Source: an uncultured Alphaproteobacteria bacterium
GTDB taxonomy: Bacteria > Pseudomonadota > Alphaproteobacteria > RF32 > CAG-239
Assembly (NCBI GenBank): GCA_934254585.1
Contig: CAKQLF010000005.1
Location: 45,122-109,121 of the forward strand
Direction: 5' to 3'
Length of the DNA: 64,000 bases
The stretch's first letter is position 1, and the number at the start of each line of letters is the position of its first letter. The notes beneath the pieces are model-generated. The model was not told the DNA's origin, did not search any database, and worked only from the letters and a program-made list of their open reading frames with translations. Shown here in pieces: positions 16,754-25,229 of the stretch. Made by a program: the position numbers and the translations under genes.

Positions 16754-17073
16754 TGAAAATCCTTATTATTTAGCTAATTACAAGTTTAATATGTGTTTTA
16801 TATATCACATCTTCATTAAAAATGCTTTTAACAATATGTTACAGATTGTTACATTAGCCATATATATAAAGTAAGCATAAGGCGAAAAGCCTATTGACGT
16901 TTATAAAAAATGGTTATAAATTAAGTCATCAAAAAAAATGAAAAAGAGTGAAAAATGACGTTTGTTACAACTTATATATTTCGAATTATCCCTTAGGGGA
17001 TGGCACTTCTTTTTTACATAAAATTTCTGAAAATCAAACACTTAAATAATCAATTTTTGATGGGTATAAAATT
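16754..17073. other. 320-bp intergenic region before ileS
   Basis: No gene is visible. It holds two TGTTACA direct repeats near 16837-16853, a small AGGC-GAAAA-GCCT hairpin near 16880, a TTGACG (16894-16899) with TATAAA 15 bp further (a weak ileS promoter candidate), and a TATCCC/GGGGAT hairpin near 16990-17000. No T-box features are visible. Confidence 0.4.
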
Positions 17074-20000
17074 ATGACAAAGTACTATGCTGATGTAAAA
17101 GCAAAGCCTGACTTTGTGGCACTTGAAAAAGAAGTGCTGAAGTTCTGGGAAGAAGATAAAACTTTTGAAAAGTCTGTGCATAACCGTGATGGCGCAGCGG
17201 AATTTGTTTTTTATGACGGACCTCCGTTTGCCAACGGCACGCCGCACTATGGACACATTATGGTGTCGTATGTAAAAGACGTGGTGGCGCGTTTTCAGAC
17301 AATGGACGGTAAAAAAGTGGAGCGTCGCTTAGGGTGGGATTGCCACGGTTTGCCGGCGGAAATGGCGGCCGAAAAACAGCTCGGCGTTTCCGGACGCAAA
17401 CAAATTGAAGCGTATGGCGTGGAAAAATTCAATAACTTCTGCCGTTCTGATGTGCTGAAATATTCCGGAATTTGGGTAGAATTGTTTAAGCGCATTGGTC
17501 GTTGGGTTGATTTTAATCACGATTATAAAACAATGAATTTGCCGTTTATGGAAAGTGTTATTCATAATTTTAAAGAGTTGTATGACAAAGGTTTGGTTTA
17601 TGAAGATTACCGCGTTTTGCCATATTCTTGGGCGGCGGAAACCCCGCTTTCCAACTTTGAGGTAAACTTGGGCTACAAAGACAAAACCGACACGGCGATT
17701 ACCGTTATGTTTAAATTGGAAACCGGTCAAAAGATTTTAGTTTGGACCACTACGCCGTGGACTTTACCATCTAATTTGATGTTGGCTGTCGGCAAAGATA
17801 TTGACTATGCGGTTATGGAAGAGGACGGACAGCAATATATTTTGGCTGAGGCTCGTTTGGGCGGCTATAAAAAGCAGTTGGAAAACGCCGTTTTGGTTAA
17901 AAAAATCAAAGGTGCGGAGTTGCTGGGTTTGAGTTATGAACCAATGTTTCCGTATTTCCAAAAACTAAAAGAAAAGGGTGCGTTCAAAATTTTGAGCGGC
18001 GAGTTTGTTTCTACCGAAGACGGTACCGGTGTTGTGCATATTGCTCCTGGTTTTGGTCAAGACGACTTTGAAGCCTGCCGCGCCTATGATGAAAACTTTC
18101 CGGTGGTTTGCCCTGTTGACGAGGCCGGTAAATTCACTGCCGAAGTTTCGGATTATGAAGGCAAGCAAGTGTTTGAAACCAACGAACCGATTTTGGCGTG
18201 GTTAAAGGCTAACGGCATTTTGGTTAAAAAAGAACAATATACGCATACCTATCCGTTCTGTTGGCGTACGGATACTCCGCTGATTTATAAAGCGATGAGT
18301 TCTTGGTTTGTAAAGGTTACGGATTTCCGCGATGAAATGGTTCAGCTAAACCAACAAATCAACTGGATTCCGGGACACATTAAAGACGGTCGTTTCGGTA
18401 AATGGCTGGAGGGCGCGCGCGACTGGTCAATTTCCCGCAATCGTTTTTGGGGAACGCCGATTCCGGTTTGGAAATCCGATAATCCGGCTTTTCCGCGGGT
18501 TGATGTTTTTGGCTCGGTGGCCGAAATTAAGGCCGCAACCGGTATTGAGGTGGATAACCTGCACAAGCCGTATATTGACGATGTTGTATATCCAAATCCC
18601 GACGATAAAAGCGGCAAAACAATGATGCGTCGTGTCAGCGATGTGTTTGACTGTTGGTTTGAATCCGGTTCTATGCCGTATGCGCAAATTCACTATCCGT
18701 TTGAAAATAAAGAGTGGTTTGAAAATCATTTTCCGGCGGATTTTATTGTGGAAGCAATCGACCAGACTCGCGGTTGGTTCTATACCTTGACTGTGTTGTC
18801 AACCGCTTTGCACCATAAACCGGCATTTAAAAACTGTATCTGTACCGGTTTGCTGATGGCCGAAGGCGGACAAAAGCTTTCTAAACGCTTGAAAAATTAT
18901 CCAGATCCGAATGAAATTTTGGATTCTATCGGTTCAGACGCTTTGCGTTGGTTCTTGGTTTCTTCTCCGGTTTTGAAAGGCGGCAACGTGGCTGTGGATA
19001 AAGAAGGTAAGGAAATAGCCAAAGCCTCCCGCGCGGCAATGATTCCGTTGTGGAACGCTTTTTATTTCTTCACTTTGTACGCCAATGCCGAGGATTATGA
19101 AGCTAAAGAAATTTATTCTTCCGATGAGGCGATTGACAACTATATTCTTTCTAAGCTGAAAAATTTGGCTGTTGTGGTTAAGAAAGATTTAGAAACCTAT
19201 GAAGTTGCCGACGCTTGTGCTAAAGTTTCCGACTTTATGGAAATTCTGAACAACTGGTATATTCGTCGTACTCGCGATCGTTTCTGGGAAGGTGAACACA
19301 ACGCCTTTGACACTTTGTACACTGTTTTGGTAAACGTCAGCAAAATTGCCGCGCCGTTGATGCCGTTTATTTGCGAATATGTTTACAAAACTTTGACCAA
19401 AGGCGAGTCCGTGCATTTGTGCGATTATCCGAAACTTGAAGAAATTAAAGCCGATGACGCTCTAATGGCGGATATGGATTTTGTGCAAGATTTGTGCTCA
19501 ACCGGCAAATTTATCCGTGAGGAGAAAAATTTGCGTAACCGTCTGCCGTTGGCTTCTATGACTTTGATTGGTGCTAAACTTTCGCCGGCATATCAAGAAA
19601 TTGTTAAAGACGAACTTAATGTAAAAGAAGTGAAATTTGATGACAATTTGGATAATTACGCCAGTAAAAAAGTTTATTTATACACTCCGCTTTTGGGCAA
19701 AACTTTGGGCAAAAATATGGGCGCGGTGATGGCGGCCTATAAGCAAGGTCAATGGACTCTGAATACGGACGGCACGCTTTCTATCGGCGGACAAACTTTA
19801 ACTTCGGATTTGTTTGAAGTTCGTTTGGAAATGAAAGACGGGGTTGCCGGTCAGGCGTTTGACAGCAACAAGGCGGTTTTGACTTTGGATACGGTTGTAA
19901 CCGACAGTCTGAAACGCGAAGGCATGGCGCGCGACTTTGTACGTTTAATCCAGACTTTGCGTAAAGATAAGGATTTTAACATTTCCGACCGCATTGAGTT

Positions 20001-20169
20001 GCATTATCAAACAGCAAATGCTGAATTAGCCAAAGCTTTGATGGAAAACGAAAAGTATATTTCTGAACAAGTGTTGGCCGTCAAAGTTGAACCGACTTGC
20101 ACCAGTGGCAACGAGGCCGATATTGAAGGCGGTTTGGTTGTGTATGACGCCTTTAAGCATTGCGCTTAA
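17074..20169 (+). CDS. ileS: Isoleucyl-tRNA synthetase, eukaryote-like type 2
   Basis: 1031 aa. Charges tRNA-Ile. Class I signatures: H58-Y-G-H61 in the HIGH position and K601-L-S-K-R for KMSKS, within GGQKLSKRLKNYPDP. The SKRxKNYPDP context and the length over 1000 aa are those of IleRS2, the form shared with eukaryotes and some bacteria. The classical bacterial form is about 930 aa with a C-terminal zinc finger. Type 2 enzymes are intrinsically insensitive to mupirocin. It is the only ileS here and appears complete and housekeeping. Confidence 0.95.
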   Translation: MTKYYADVKAKPDFVALEKEVLKFWEEDKTFEKSVHNRDGAAEFVFYDGPPFANGTPHYGHIMVSYVKDVVARFQTMDGKKVERRLGWDCHGLPAEMAAEKQLGVSGRKQIEAYGVEKFNNFCRSDVLKYSGIWVELFKRIGRWVDFNHDYKTMNLPFMESVIHNFKELYDKGLVYEDYRVLPYSWAAETPLSNFEVNLGYKDKTDTAITVMFKLETGQKILVWTTTPWTLPSNLMLAVGKDIDYAVMEEDGQQYILAEARLGGYKKQLENAVLVKKIKGAELLGLSYEPMFPYFQKLKEKGAFKILSGEFVSTEDGTGVVHIAPGFGQDDFEACRAYDENFPVVCPVDEAGKFTAEVSDYEGKQVFETNEPILAWLKANGILVKKEQYTHTYPFCWRTDTPLIYKAMSSWFVKVTDFRDEMVQLNQQINWIPGHIKDGRFGKWLEGARDWSISRNRFWGTPIPVWKSDNPAFPRVDVFGSVAEIKAATGIEVDNLHKPYIDDVVYPNPDDKSGKTMMRRVSDVFDCWFESGSMPYAQIHYPFENKEWFENHFPADFIVEAIDQTRGWFYTLTVLSTALHHKPAFKNCICTGLLMAEGGQKLSKRLKNYPDPNEILDSIGSDALRWFLVSSPVLKGGNVAVDKEGKEIAKASRAAMIPLWNAFYFFTLYANAEDYEAKEIYSSDEAIDNYILSKLKNLAVVVKKDLETYEVADACAKVSDFMEILNNWYIRRTRDRFWEGEHNAFDTLYTVLVNVSKIAAPLMPFICEYVYKTLTKGESVHLCDYPKLEEIKADDALMADMDFVQDLCSTGKFIREEKNLRNRLPLASMTLIGAKLSPAYQEIVKDELNVKEVKFDDNLDNYASKKVYLYTPLLGKTLGKNMGAVMAAYKQGQWTLNTDGTLSIGGQTLTSDLFEVRLEMKDGVAGQAFDSNKAVLTLDTVVTDSLKREGMARDFVRLIQTLRKDKDFNISDRIELHYQTANAELAKALMENEKYISEQVLAVKVEPTCTSGNEADIEGGLVVYDAFKHCA

Positions 20170-20193
20170 AAATTTGTTATTCGTTAGTGGGAG

Positions 20194-20219
20194 AGGGCTG
20201 TGTTTACAGCCCTTTCTTT
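20194..20219 (+). terminator. Intrinsic terminator of ileS
   Basis: AGGGCTG and CAGCCCT pair around TGTTTA, followed by TTCTTT. Confidence 0.75.
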
Positions 20220-20234
20220 GGTTCAAAAATAATC

Positions 20235-20261
20235 TTTACTTTTTCTGCTTTTACTTATAAC
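20235..20261 (+). promoter_or_regulatory. Promoter candidate of family B leader, copy 1
   Basis: TTTACT (20235-20240), 15-bp spacer, TATAAC (20256-20261). The same TTTACT with exactly 15 bp to a -10-like hexamer precedes leader copy 2 (51011-51037), so the unusual spacing is conserved. Confidence 0.45.
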
Positions 20262-20268
20262 ATTAAGT

Positions 20269-20453
20269 GAAGATAGATGATAGTCTGTCTGGGGTGTCGT
20301 AGCCTCTGTTCATTCGTCTTTGTGTTAGACGTTAATTAAGCATACCTTCTGGCTAAAGAGCTGGAAGGTAGCAAAATATGCTATATGCTAATATGCTACA
20401 CTATTTAATGAACATAGTTACGAACTTCCAGCTGTCTCGCCGACAGCTTTTTT
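20269..20453 (+). ncRNA. Structured pilin leader RNA with attenuator, family B copy 1
   Basis: A long-range helix in two steps: TCGTAGC (20297-20303) with GTTACGA (20417-20423), and TGTTCATT (20307-20314) with AATGAACA (20407-20414). It encloses three hairpins: CGTCT/AGACG; CCTTCTGGCT/AGCTGGAAGG (20345-20368); and GTAGCA/TGCTAC (20368-20399). AGCTGGAAG (20359-20367) can instead pair with CTTCCAGCT (20425-20433), which overlaps the 5' arm of the terminator AGCTGTC/GACAGCT plus T6 (20430-20453). The pilin starts 30 nt later. Confidence 0.82.
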
Positions 20454-20482
20454 GTTGTAATATCAAGATAAAGGAAGTTGTT

Positions 20483-21280
20483 ATGATATTTATAAATTCT
20501 GAAAGCAAAGTAAATTCACGTTTGTTCAGCGTTATTAACGGGCATAGACCCGCGAACCTAGATCCACGGGTCAAGCCCGTGGATGACAGTAAGGTGGAGT
20601 GTGTCGCGTCCGGCAATAACAATAGGAGTGTGTTTCAATCTGGCCGTTCAATGATTGAAATGTTGGGAGTTCTGGCCATAATTGCCGTTTTATCGGTTGG
20701 TGGAATTGCCGGATATTCCAAGGCAATGGCGATGTGGCGTTCAAATATTCAGCGCAATATGATTAGCGAACTTATAGCAAGTACCATAAAAATGAAACCT
20801 AATTTAGATGCTTTCGACCAAAAATATAATATGTTAAACTCGGTTATATATGCTATGGGAGATATGCCGGAAGGGTTGGAATATAAAAACGGATTATTCT
20901 ATGATAAAAACGGAGTTGATATGTATGTTATGCAAGGTCATTCTACTTGGCACGATCAAAACGGAAATGTTACCGGTGGTGCGCAAAGACTGATTATATT
21001 TTTCAGATATAGTCAGGGTGATGGAAATTCCTCGCTCTCCGCGGTGGACTTGTGCCGCAATATTATTGAGGCGGCTAAACCGGTTGCCAATGAAGTGTTA
21101 ATGATTAACTTTTGGGAAGCAGTGGATACATCTATCAATTGGAATGGGCATAAGGATAAAACATTATATACCGGACAAACTCTGAAAAATGCCGAAATAA
21201 GCGATATTATGCAAAAGTGCAAGATGAATTTTGCCAAAGGCGGAAATGAACAATTTTTGCTCTATTTGAATCCATATTGA
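20483..21280 (+). CDS. Type IV pilin-like protein with 54-residue leader and inserted repeat
   Basis: 265 aa. ATG 20483 sits behind AAGGAAGTTGTT, the same context as the pilin at 51267, so this is the ancestral start. The prepilin site G54-RSMIEMLGVLAIIA is far downstream because about 30 codons of a palindromic repeat (20531-20620) have been inserted in frame into the leader peptide. The mature pilin has the standard hydrophobic helix and a roughly 180-residue soluble domain without the Cys-rich tail of the family A pilins. A GTG at 20630 (AGGAGT-GTG) could be a secondary start, but its spacing is too short for a good site. Confidence 0.82.
   Translation: MIFINSESKVNSRLFSVINGHRPANLDPRVKPVDDSKVECVASGNNNRSVFQSGRSMIEMLGVLAIIAVLSVGGIAGYSKAMAMWRSNIQRNMISELIASTIKMKPNLDAFDQKYNMLNSVIYAMGDMPEGLEYKNGLFYDKNGVDMYVMQGHSTWHDQNGNVTGGAQRLIIFFRYSQGDGNSSLSAVDLCRNIIEAAKPVANEVLMINFWEAVDTSINWNGHKDKTLYTGQTLKNAEISDIMQKCKMNFAKGGNEQFLLYLNPY
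20531..20620 (+). repeat. ORF-embedded palindromic repeat element, about 90 bp
   Basis: Bounded by GTTATT/AATAAC inverted ends. The core is ATCCACGGG (20562-20570) pairing with CCCGTGGAT (20576-20584). It is translated without stops as VINGHRPANLDPRVKPVDDS and onward. The LDPRVKPxDD peptide is typical of coding-region palindromic repeats in Rickettsiales and other alphaproteobacteria (from memory). It is absent from the sister pilin gene at the same point. Confidence 0.7.
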
Positions 21281-21281
21281 A

Positions 21282-21310
21282 AAACTCTTCCCTTGCATAG
21301 GGAAGAGTTT
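21282..21310. terminator. Bidirectional intrinsic terminator
   Basis: AAACTCTTCCC, loop TTGCATA, GGGAAGAGTTT (11-bp perfect stem), between the convergent pilin and the repeat-protein gene. Confidence 0.85.
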
Positions 21311-21314
21311 CAAA

Positions 21315-22304
21315 CTAGCTATGTTTTTTCATCAAGCAGGAAAACATATATAAGTATTTATCGGAAGCATATTTAGCATAATTTTCCAATAAATCGTATT
21401 TTCTGTTTTCTATCAGATTATAAACAAACTTGTCATCTAAGCGTTCATTGTCGATAATAGCTTTAATTTCTTGTTTGTTGTCGCGTTGCAAAATTTCGTA
21501 AATTGTTTGATCCGAAATCGGATAAATTCGCGCCAACATAGAAATTTCATCTTTGTTATCTCGTGCAAGAATAGCTTTTTCCAACCAGTCCAGAGATTTG
21601 TGCACTTGCTTTAAATGCAAAAGCAATTTTTCTCTTTGCCGTAACATTGCGAAAATCATCTGCTCATCTCCTTTGTCTAACACCCTTTTAATGATTTTGT
21701 CAGAGAAAGGATTGTAACGCTGACAATTAATAGAAAAAGCAGTTATAACGGCTTCAACGTTGCCAACATCAATCAGGTGCAAAATAGCTTTTTCAGAGGG
21801 AAGAAAACTTCGTTTGAAAAACGTTTTAATTTCTTCCGGATTGTCGTTAAAGATAATTTTATCTTTATCTTCTTCGCTAATTTTCAGTATAGAAAAAAAA
21901 GATATTTCCTCTAACAAAGCCATAATCGCCTTATGATTTTTGCCGGCGATAATTTCACTCACACTGCTTTGACACTGCAAACCTTTTCGCACCAATGCTT
22001 CCTGCTCAGAATCAATGCCGCGGGCAATAATCAATTTTTCCAGCTCTTTCGGAATATCGTTATGTTGTATAACATAGCAAATATCCTTGGTTACGCCTTT
22101 TTCGACTATTAGCTTCAAAGCTTCTGCGCAAAGATTTGACGAATGTTTGATAAACAAATCTAGGCAAATGCCTTTTTTAAGCAAAGCTAGCTGAGCTTCC
22201 TCGGAAAAATTGTTGCCTCTTTTCTTAATCAGCTTACTGATTTTCTCTTCATCACCGCTTTCAATGATTTTGAGATTTTGTTTATTAAAATAATTTTCAA
22301 ACAT
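21315..22304 (-). CDS. Hypothetical helical-repeat protein, 329 aa
   Basis: The protein consists of loosely repeated modules of about 28-33 residues such as SEEAQLALLKKGICLDLFIK, CAEALKLIVEKGVTKDICYV and DEQMIFAMLRQREKLLLHL, resembling alpha-solenoid (ankyrin- or HEAT-like) repeats, but no family signature is clear. There is no signal peptide. Start taken at ATG 22304; the frame also opens with a TTG at 22328, and neither has a strong Shine-Dalgarno. Codon use and length suggest a real gene. A protein-binding scaffold is possible; function unknown. Confidence 0.65.
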   Translation of the reverse strand: MFENYFNKQNLKIIESGDEEKISKLIKKRGNNFSEEAQLALLKKGICLDLFIKHSSNLCAEALKLIVEKGVTKDICYVIQHNDIPKELEKLIIARGIDSEQEALVRKGLQCQSSVSEIIAGKNHKAIMALLEEISFFSILKISEEDKDKIIFNDNPEEIKTFFKRSFLPSEKAILHLIDVGNVEAVITAFSINCQRYNPFSDKIIKRVLDKGDEQMIFAMLRQREKLLLHLKQVHKSLDWLEKAILARDNKDEISMLARIYPISDQTIYEILQRDNKQEIKAIIDNERLDDKFVYNLIENRKYDLLENYAKYASDKYLYMFSCLMKKHS

Positions 22305-22400
22305 AATGATATGATTTAAATTAAACAATAATAAAAAATATATCTGATTATATCGTAAAGATGTTTTTTGTCAAGTTTGGGTTAAGCGTATTTTTTAGTT

Positions 22401-22432
22401 AAAAAAAAGTCCAAATAAAATATTCGGACTTA
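22401..22432 (-). terminator. Intrinsic terminator of infA
   Basis: Minus strand AAGTCC and GGACTT arms followed by T8. Confidence 0.72.
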
Positions 22433-22439
22433 ATTTTTT

Positions 22440-22661
22440 TTAATCTTTATGACGGAAAGTAATACGTCCTTTGGTCAAATCGTAAGGAGTCATTTCAATG
22501 TCAACCTTATCACCGACCATCACCCGAATACGAAATTTACGCATTTTTCCGGCCGTGTGGGCTAAAATTTCCACGCCGTTTTCCAAGCGAACCCGAAACA
22601 TCGCATTTGGCAATTTTTCAATTACTTCACCGGTCAATTCCAATAATTCTTCTTTACTCAT
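22440..22661 (-). CDS. infA: Translation initiation factor IF-1
   Basis: 73 aa, single OB-fold: SKEELLELTGEVIEKLPNAM, then RVMVGDKVDIEMTPYDLTKGRI and the final TFRHK. It binds the 30S A site during initiation with IF-2 and IF-3. ATG 22661 behind TGAGGTTTTA is preferred over an upstream start, which would add a 20-residue extension that the family lacks. Confidence 0.96.
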   Translation of the reverse strand: MSKEELLELTGEVIEKLPNAMFRVRLENGVEILAHTAGKMRKFRIRVMVGDKVDIEMTPYDLTKGRITFRHKD

Positions 22662-22752
22662 TAAAACCTCATTTTTTTCAATATTTGTCAAATTTATAAA
22701 CGCATCTAAAAAAATTTGCAAGTAGTATTATGGATAATCCACGAAAAATACG

Positions 22753-25215
22753 TTATTTTTTAGCGGTAACAATTTTAATTGCCTCTTCGGCAGTCAAAGA
22801 ACTCGGAGCATAACCCTTTGGAATGGCATAATTATTTTTTCCGCATTTCAAATACATTCCATAACGTCCTTTATTTAGGGTAATATCTTCTTTAGTTGTC
22901 GGATGTTGCGCCAAAACAGTCGGTTCCGGCTTGGCAACAGCATTTTTGAGCAGTTCTTCCGCGCGTTCAGCCGTAATATTAAATATATTATCGTCTCCGC
23001 TTAAAGATTTTGATTTTGTGCCCTGTTTAATGTATTGGCCGAATTTACCGATGTTTACTTCTATGTTATTTCCCAAATCTCGCGGTAAAGAAAGCAAAAT
23101 TTGTGCTTGTTCTTCTGTTAATTCTTCGGGTTTTACAAATTTAGGCAGCGAGCAGCGTTTAGGTTTTTCCAGATTGCCGGCGGCATCACCAAGCTGTACA
23201 TAGTAGCCGTATGGGCCTTTGCGTAAATATACGTTTTGCCCATTCATTTGACCTAAAATTTTGTCTTCGCCGCTAGCTAGTTTTTGCGCACTGGCGTTCG
23301 CCGCTTCCTGCTCTTCTTCTTTAGTGTCGGTCAAAGGTTTGGTATAAGAACACTCCGGATAGTTTGAACAACCCAAAAACGCTCCGAACTTACCGAATTT
23401 AATGCTCAAACGTCCTTTGCCGCATTGTGGACAAACTCTGGGGTCGGAGCCATCTTCACGCGGTGGAAACAAGTGTGCGGAAAGAGCTTCATCGACTTTG
23501 TTAATCACCTCGGTCAGTTGCAATGGTTTCACTTCATCAATATTTTTGATAAACTTAGCCCAAAATCCGGCTAAAAGTTTTTTCCATTGCATCGCGCCTG
23601 CGGAAACGTCGTCCAAAAATTCTTCCATTTGTGCCGTAAAATCATATTCCACATATTTTTTGAAAAAGTTTTCCAAAAATACGGTTACAATGCGCCCGCG
23701 ATCTTCCGGAATAAAGCGTAGTTTTTCAACTTTAACATATTTACGCTCTTGTAAAACGGCGATAATATTTGCATAAGTAGACGGACGACCGATACCCAGT
23801 TCTTCCAGTTTTTTCACCAAGCTGGCTTCTGTAAATCTCGGCGGTGGAGTCGTAAAGTGCTGACTTGGTTTTATTTCTTTTTTCTCTACCGATTCGCCGG
23901 TTTCGACATTTGGTAAAATAGTGTTTTCATCATCGTCGTCCGAATCATCTTTGCTTTCCTGATACAATTTCAAAAAGCCGTCAAATTGAATAACTTGTCC
24001 ATTGGCGCGCAATAAAATTTTGCCGTCGGCCGATTTGGCGTCAACCACAACTCTATCTAAAATTGCCGGATTCATCTGGCAGGCAACAGTGCGTTTCCAA
24101 ATCAGCTCATAAAGTTTGTAGGCCTCGCTGTCCAGTTTGAGTTCCATTTTTTTCGGCGTGTTCATAACGTCGGACGGGCGAATGGCTTCGTGCGCTTCTT
24201 GGGCATTTTTGGTTTTGTTTTTATATTCTTTAGCTGTTTTCGGCAGATAATTTGCGCCAAAATATTTTTCAATAGCTTCGCGGCAGGCTTTTATGGCTTC
24301 TTTAGAAAGATTTACCGCATCGGTACGCATATAAGTGATAATACCAGCTTCATAAAGTTTTTGCGCCACTTGCATAGTTTTTTTGGCCGAAAAACGGAGT
24401 TTACGGGCAGCTTCCTGCTGCAAGGTTGAGGTCGTGAACGGAGGAGCCGGATAGCGACTGGCTTTTTTGCGTTCAACGTTAGAAATTGCAAAATTCTGGG
24501 CTTCAATTTTTGCTTTTGCAGCCAGTGCTTTTTCTTCACTGTTCAGGGTGAATTTATCTAATTTTTTGCCGTCTAAATTTATCAGATGCGTAAGCATTTC
24601 GGCTTTTTGCGCAGTCAATAAATCCACATCAATAGTCCAATATTCTTCCGCTTTAAACTTGTCAATTTCATTTTCGCGGTCGCAAATCAGGCGCAACGCC
24701 ACCGATTGTACTCGTCCTGCCGATTTGGACCCCGGAAGTTTACGCCACAAAATCGGAGATAAATTGAATCCAACTAAATAATCCAAGGCGCGGCGAGCCA
24801 TATAGGCACTTACTAAATCCTGATCTATTTCACGAGGATTTTCGATTCCTTCTTTAACGGCTGATTTTGTAATTTCGTGAAAGACCACGCGCTCAACTTT
24901 TTTGCCGGTTAGTTTTTTCTTTTCTTTAAGTTCTTCCAAAATATGCCAAGCAATGGCTTCTCCTTCTCTATCCGGGTCGGATGCGAGAATCAAAGTGTCG
25001 CAATCTTTGAGCGCGGCAATAATGTCATTAAGGTGTTTTTTCCCAACCGGACTAAATTCCCAAGTCATAGCAAAGTCGTTGTCCGGATTAACAGAACCGT
25101 CTTTGCTCGGTAAATCACGAATATGTCCGTAACTTGCCAATACTTTGTAGTCGGAACCCAAATATTTGTTGATTGTTTTGGCTTTTGCCGGAGATTCTAC
25201 AACAACTAATTTCAT
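22753..25215 (-). CDS. topA: DNA topoisomerase I
   Basis: 820 aa, type IA. Relaxes negative supercoils. TOPRIM domain at the N-terminus (VVESPAKAKTINKYLG, then the DPDREGEAIAWH acidic triad), catalytic Tyr in ITYMRTDAVNLS, and then C-terminal zinc-ribbon repeats (CPQCGKGRLSIKFGKFGAF, then GCSNYPEC). Only the first ribbon keeps four Cys; the following repeats are Cys-less, as in many alphaproteobacteria. It lies 14 bp after dprA in the same direction. Confidence 0.97.
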   Translation of the reverse strand: MKLVVVESPAKAKTINKYLGSDYKVLASYGHIRDLPSKDGSVNPDNDFAMTWEFSPVGKKHLNDIIAALKDCDTLILASDPDREGEAIAWHILEELKEKKKLTGKKVERVVFHEITKSAVKEGIENPREIDQDLVSAYMARRALDYLVGFNLSPILWRKLPGSKSAGRVQSVALRLICDRENEIDKFKAEEYWTIDVDLLTAQKAEMLTHLINLDGKKLDKFTLNSEEKALAAKAKIEAQNFAISNVERKKASRYPAPPFTTSTLQQEAARKLRFSAKKTMQVAQKLYEAGIITYMRTDAVNLSKEAIKACREAIEKYFGANYLPKTAKEYKNKTKNAQEAHEAIRPSDVMNTPKKMELKLDSEAYKLYELIWKRTVACQMNPAILDRVVVDAKSADGKILLRANGQVIQFDGFLKLYQESKDDSDDDDENTILPNVETGESVEKKEIKPSQHFTTPPPRFTEASLVKKLEELGIGRPSTYANIIAVLQERKYVKVEKLRFIPEDRGRIVTVFLENFFKKYVEYDFTAQMEEFLDDVSAGAMQWKKLLAGFWAKFIKNIDEVKPLQLTEVINKVDEALSAHLFPPREDGSDPRVCPQCGKGRLSIKFGKFGAFLGCSNYPECSYTKPLTDTKEEEQEAANASAQKLASGEDKILGQMNGQNVYLRKGPYGYYVQLGDAAGNLEKPKRCSLPKFVKPEELTEEQAQILLSLPRDLGNNIEVNIGKFGQYIKQGTKSKSLSGDDNIFNITAERAEELLKNAVAKPEPTVLAQHPTTKEDITLNKGRYGMYLKCGKNNYAIPKGYAPSSLTAEEAIKIVTAKK

Positions 25216-25229
25216 TTTTTCACCTTAAT

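Noticed and set aside
16754..17073. T-box leader before ileS
   Set aside because: No T-box bulge sequence, specifier stem or terminator/antiterminator pair is visible, and T-boxes are not expected in this class.
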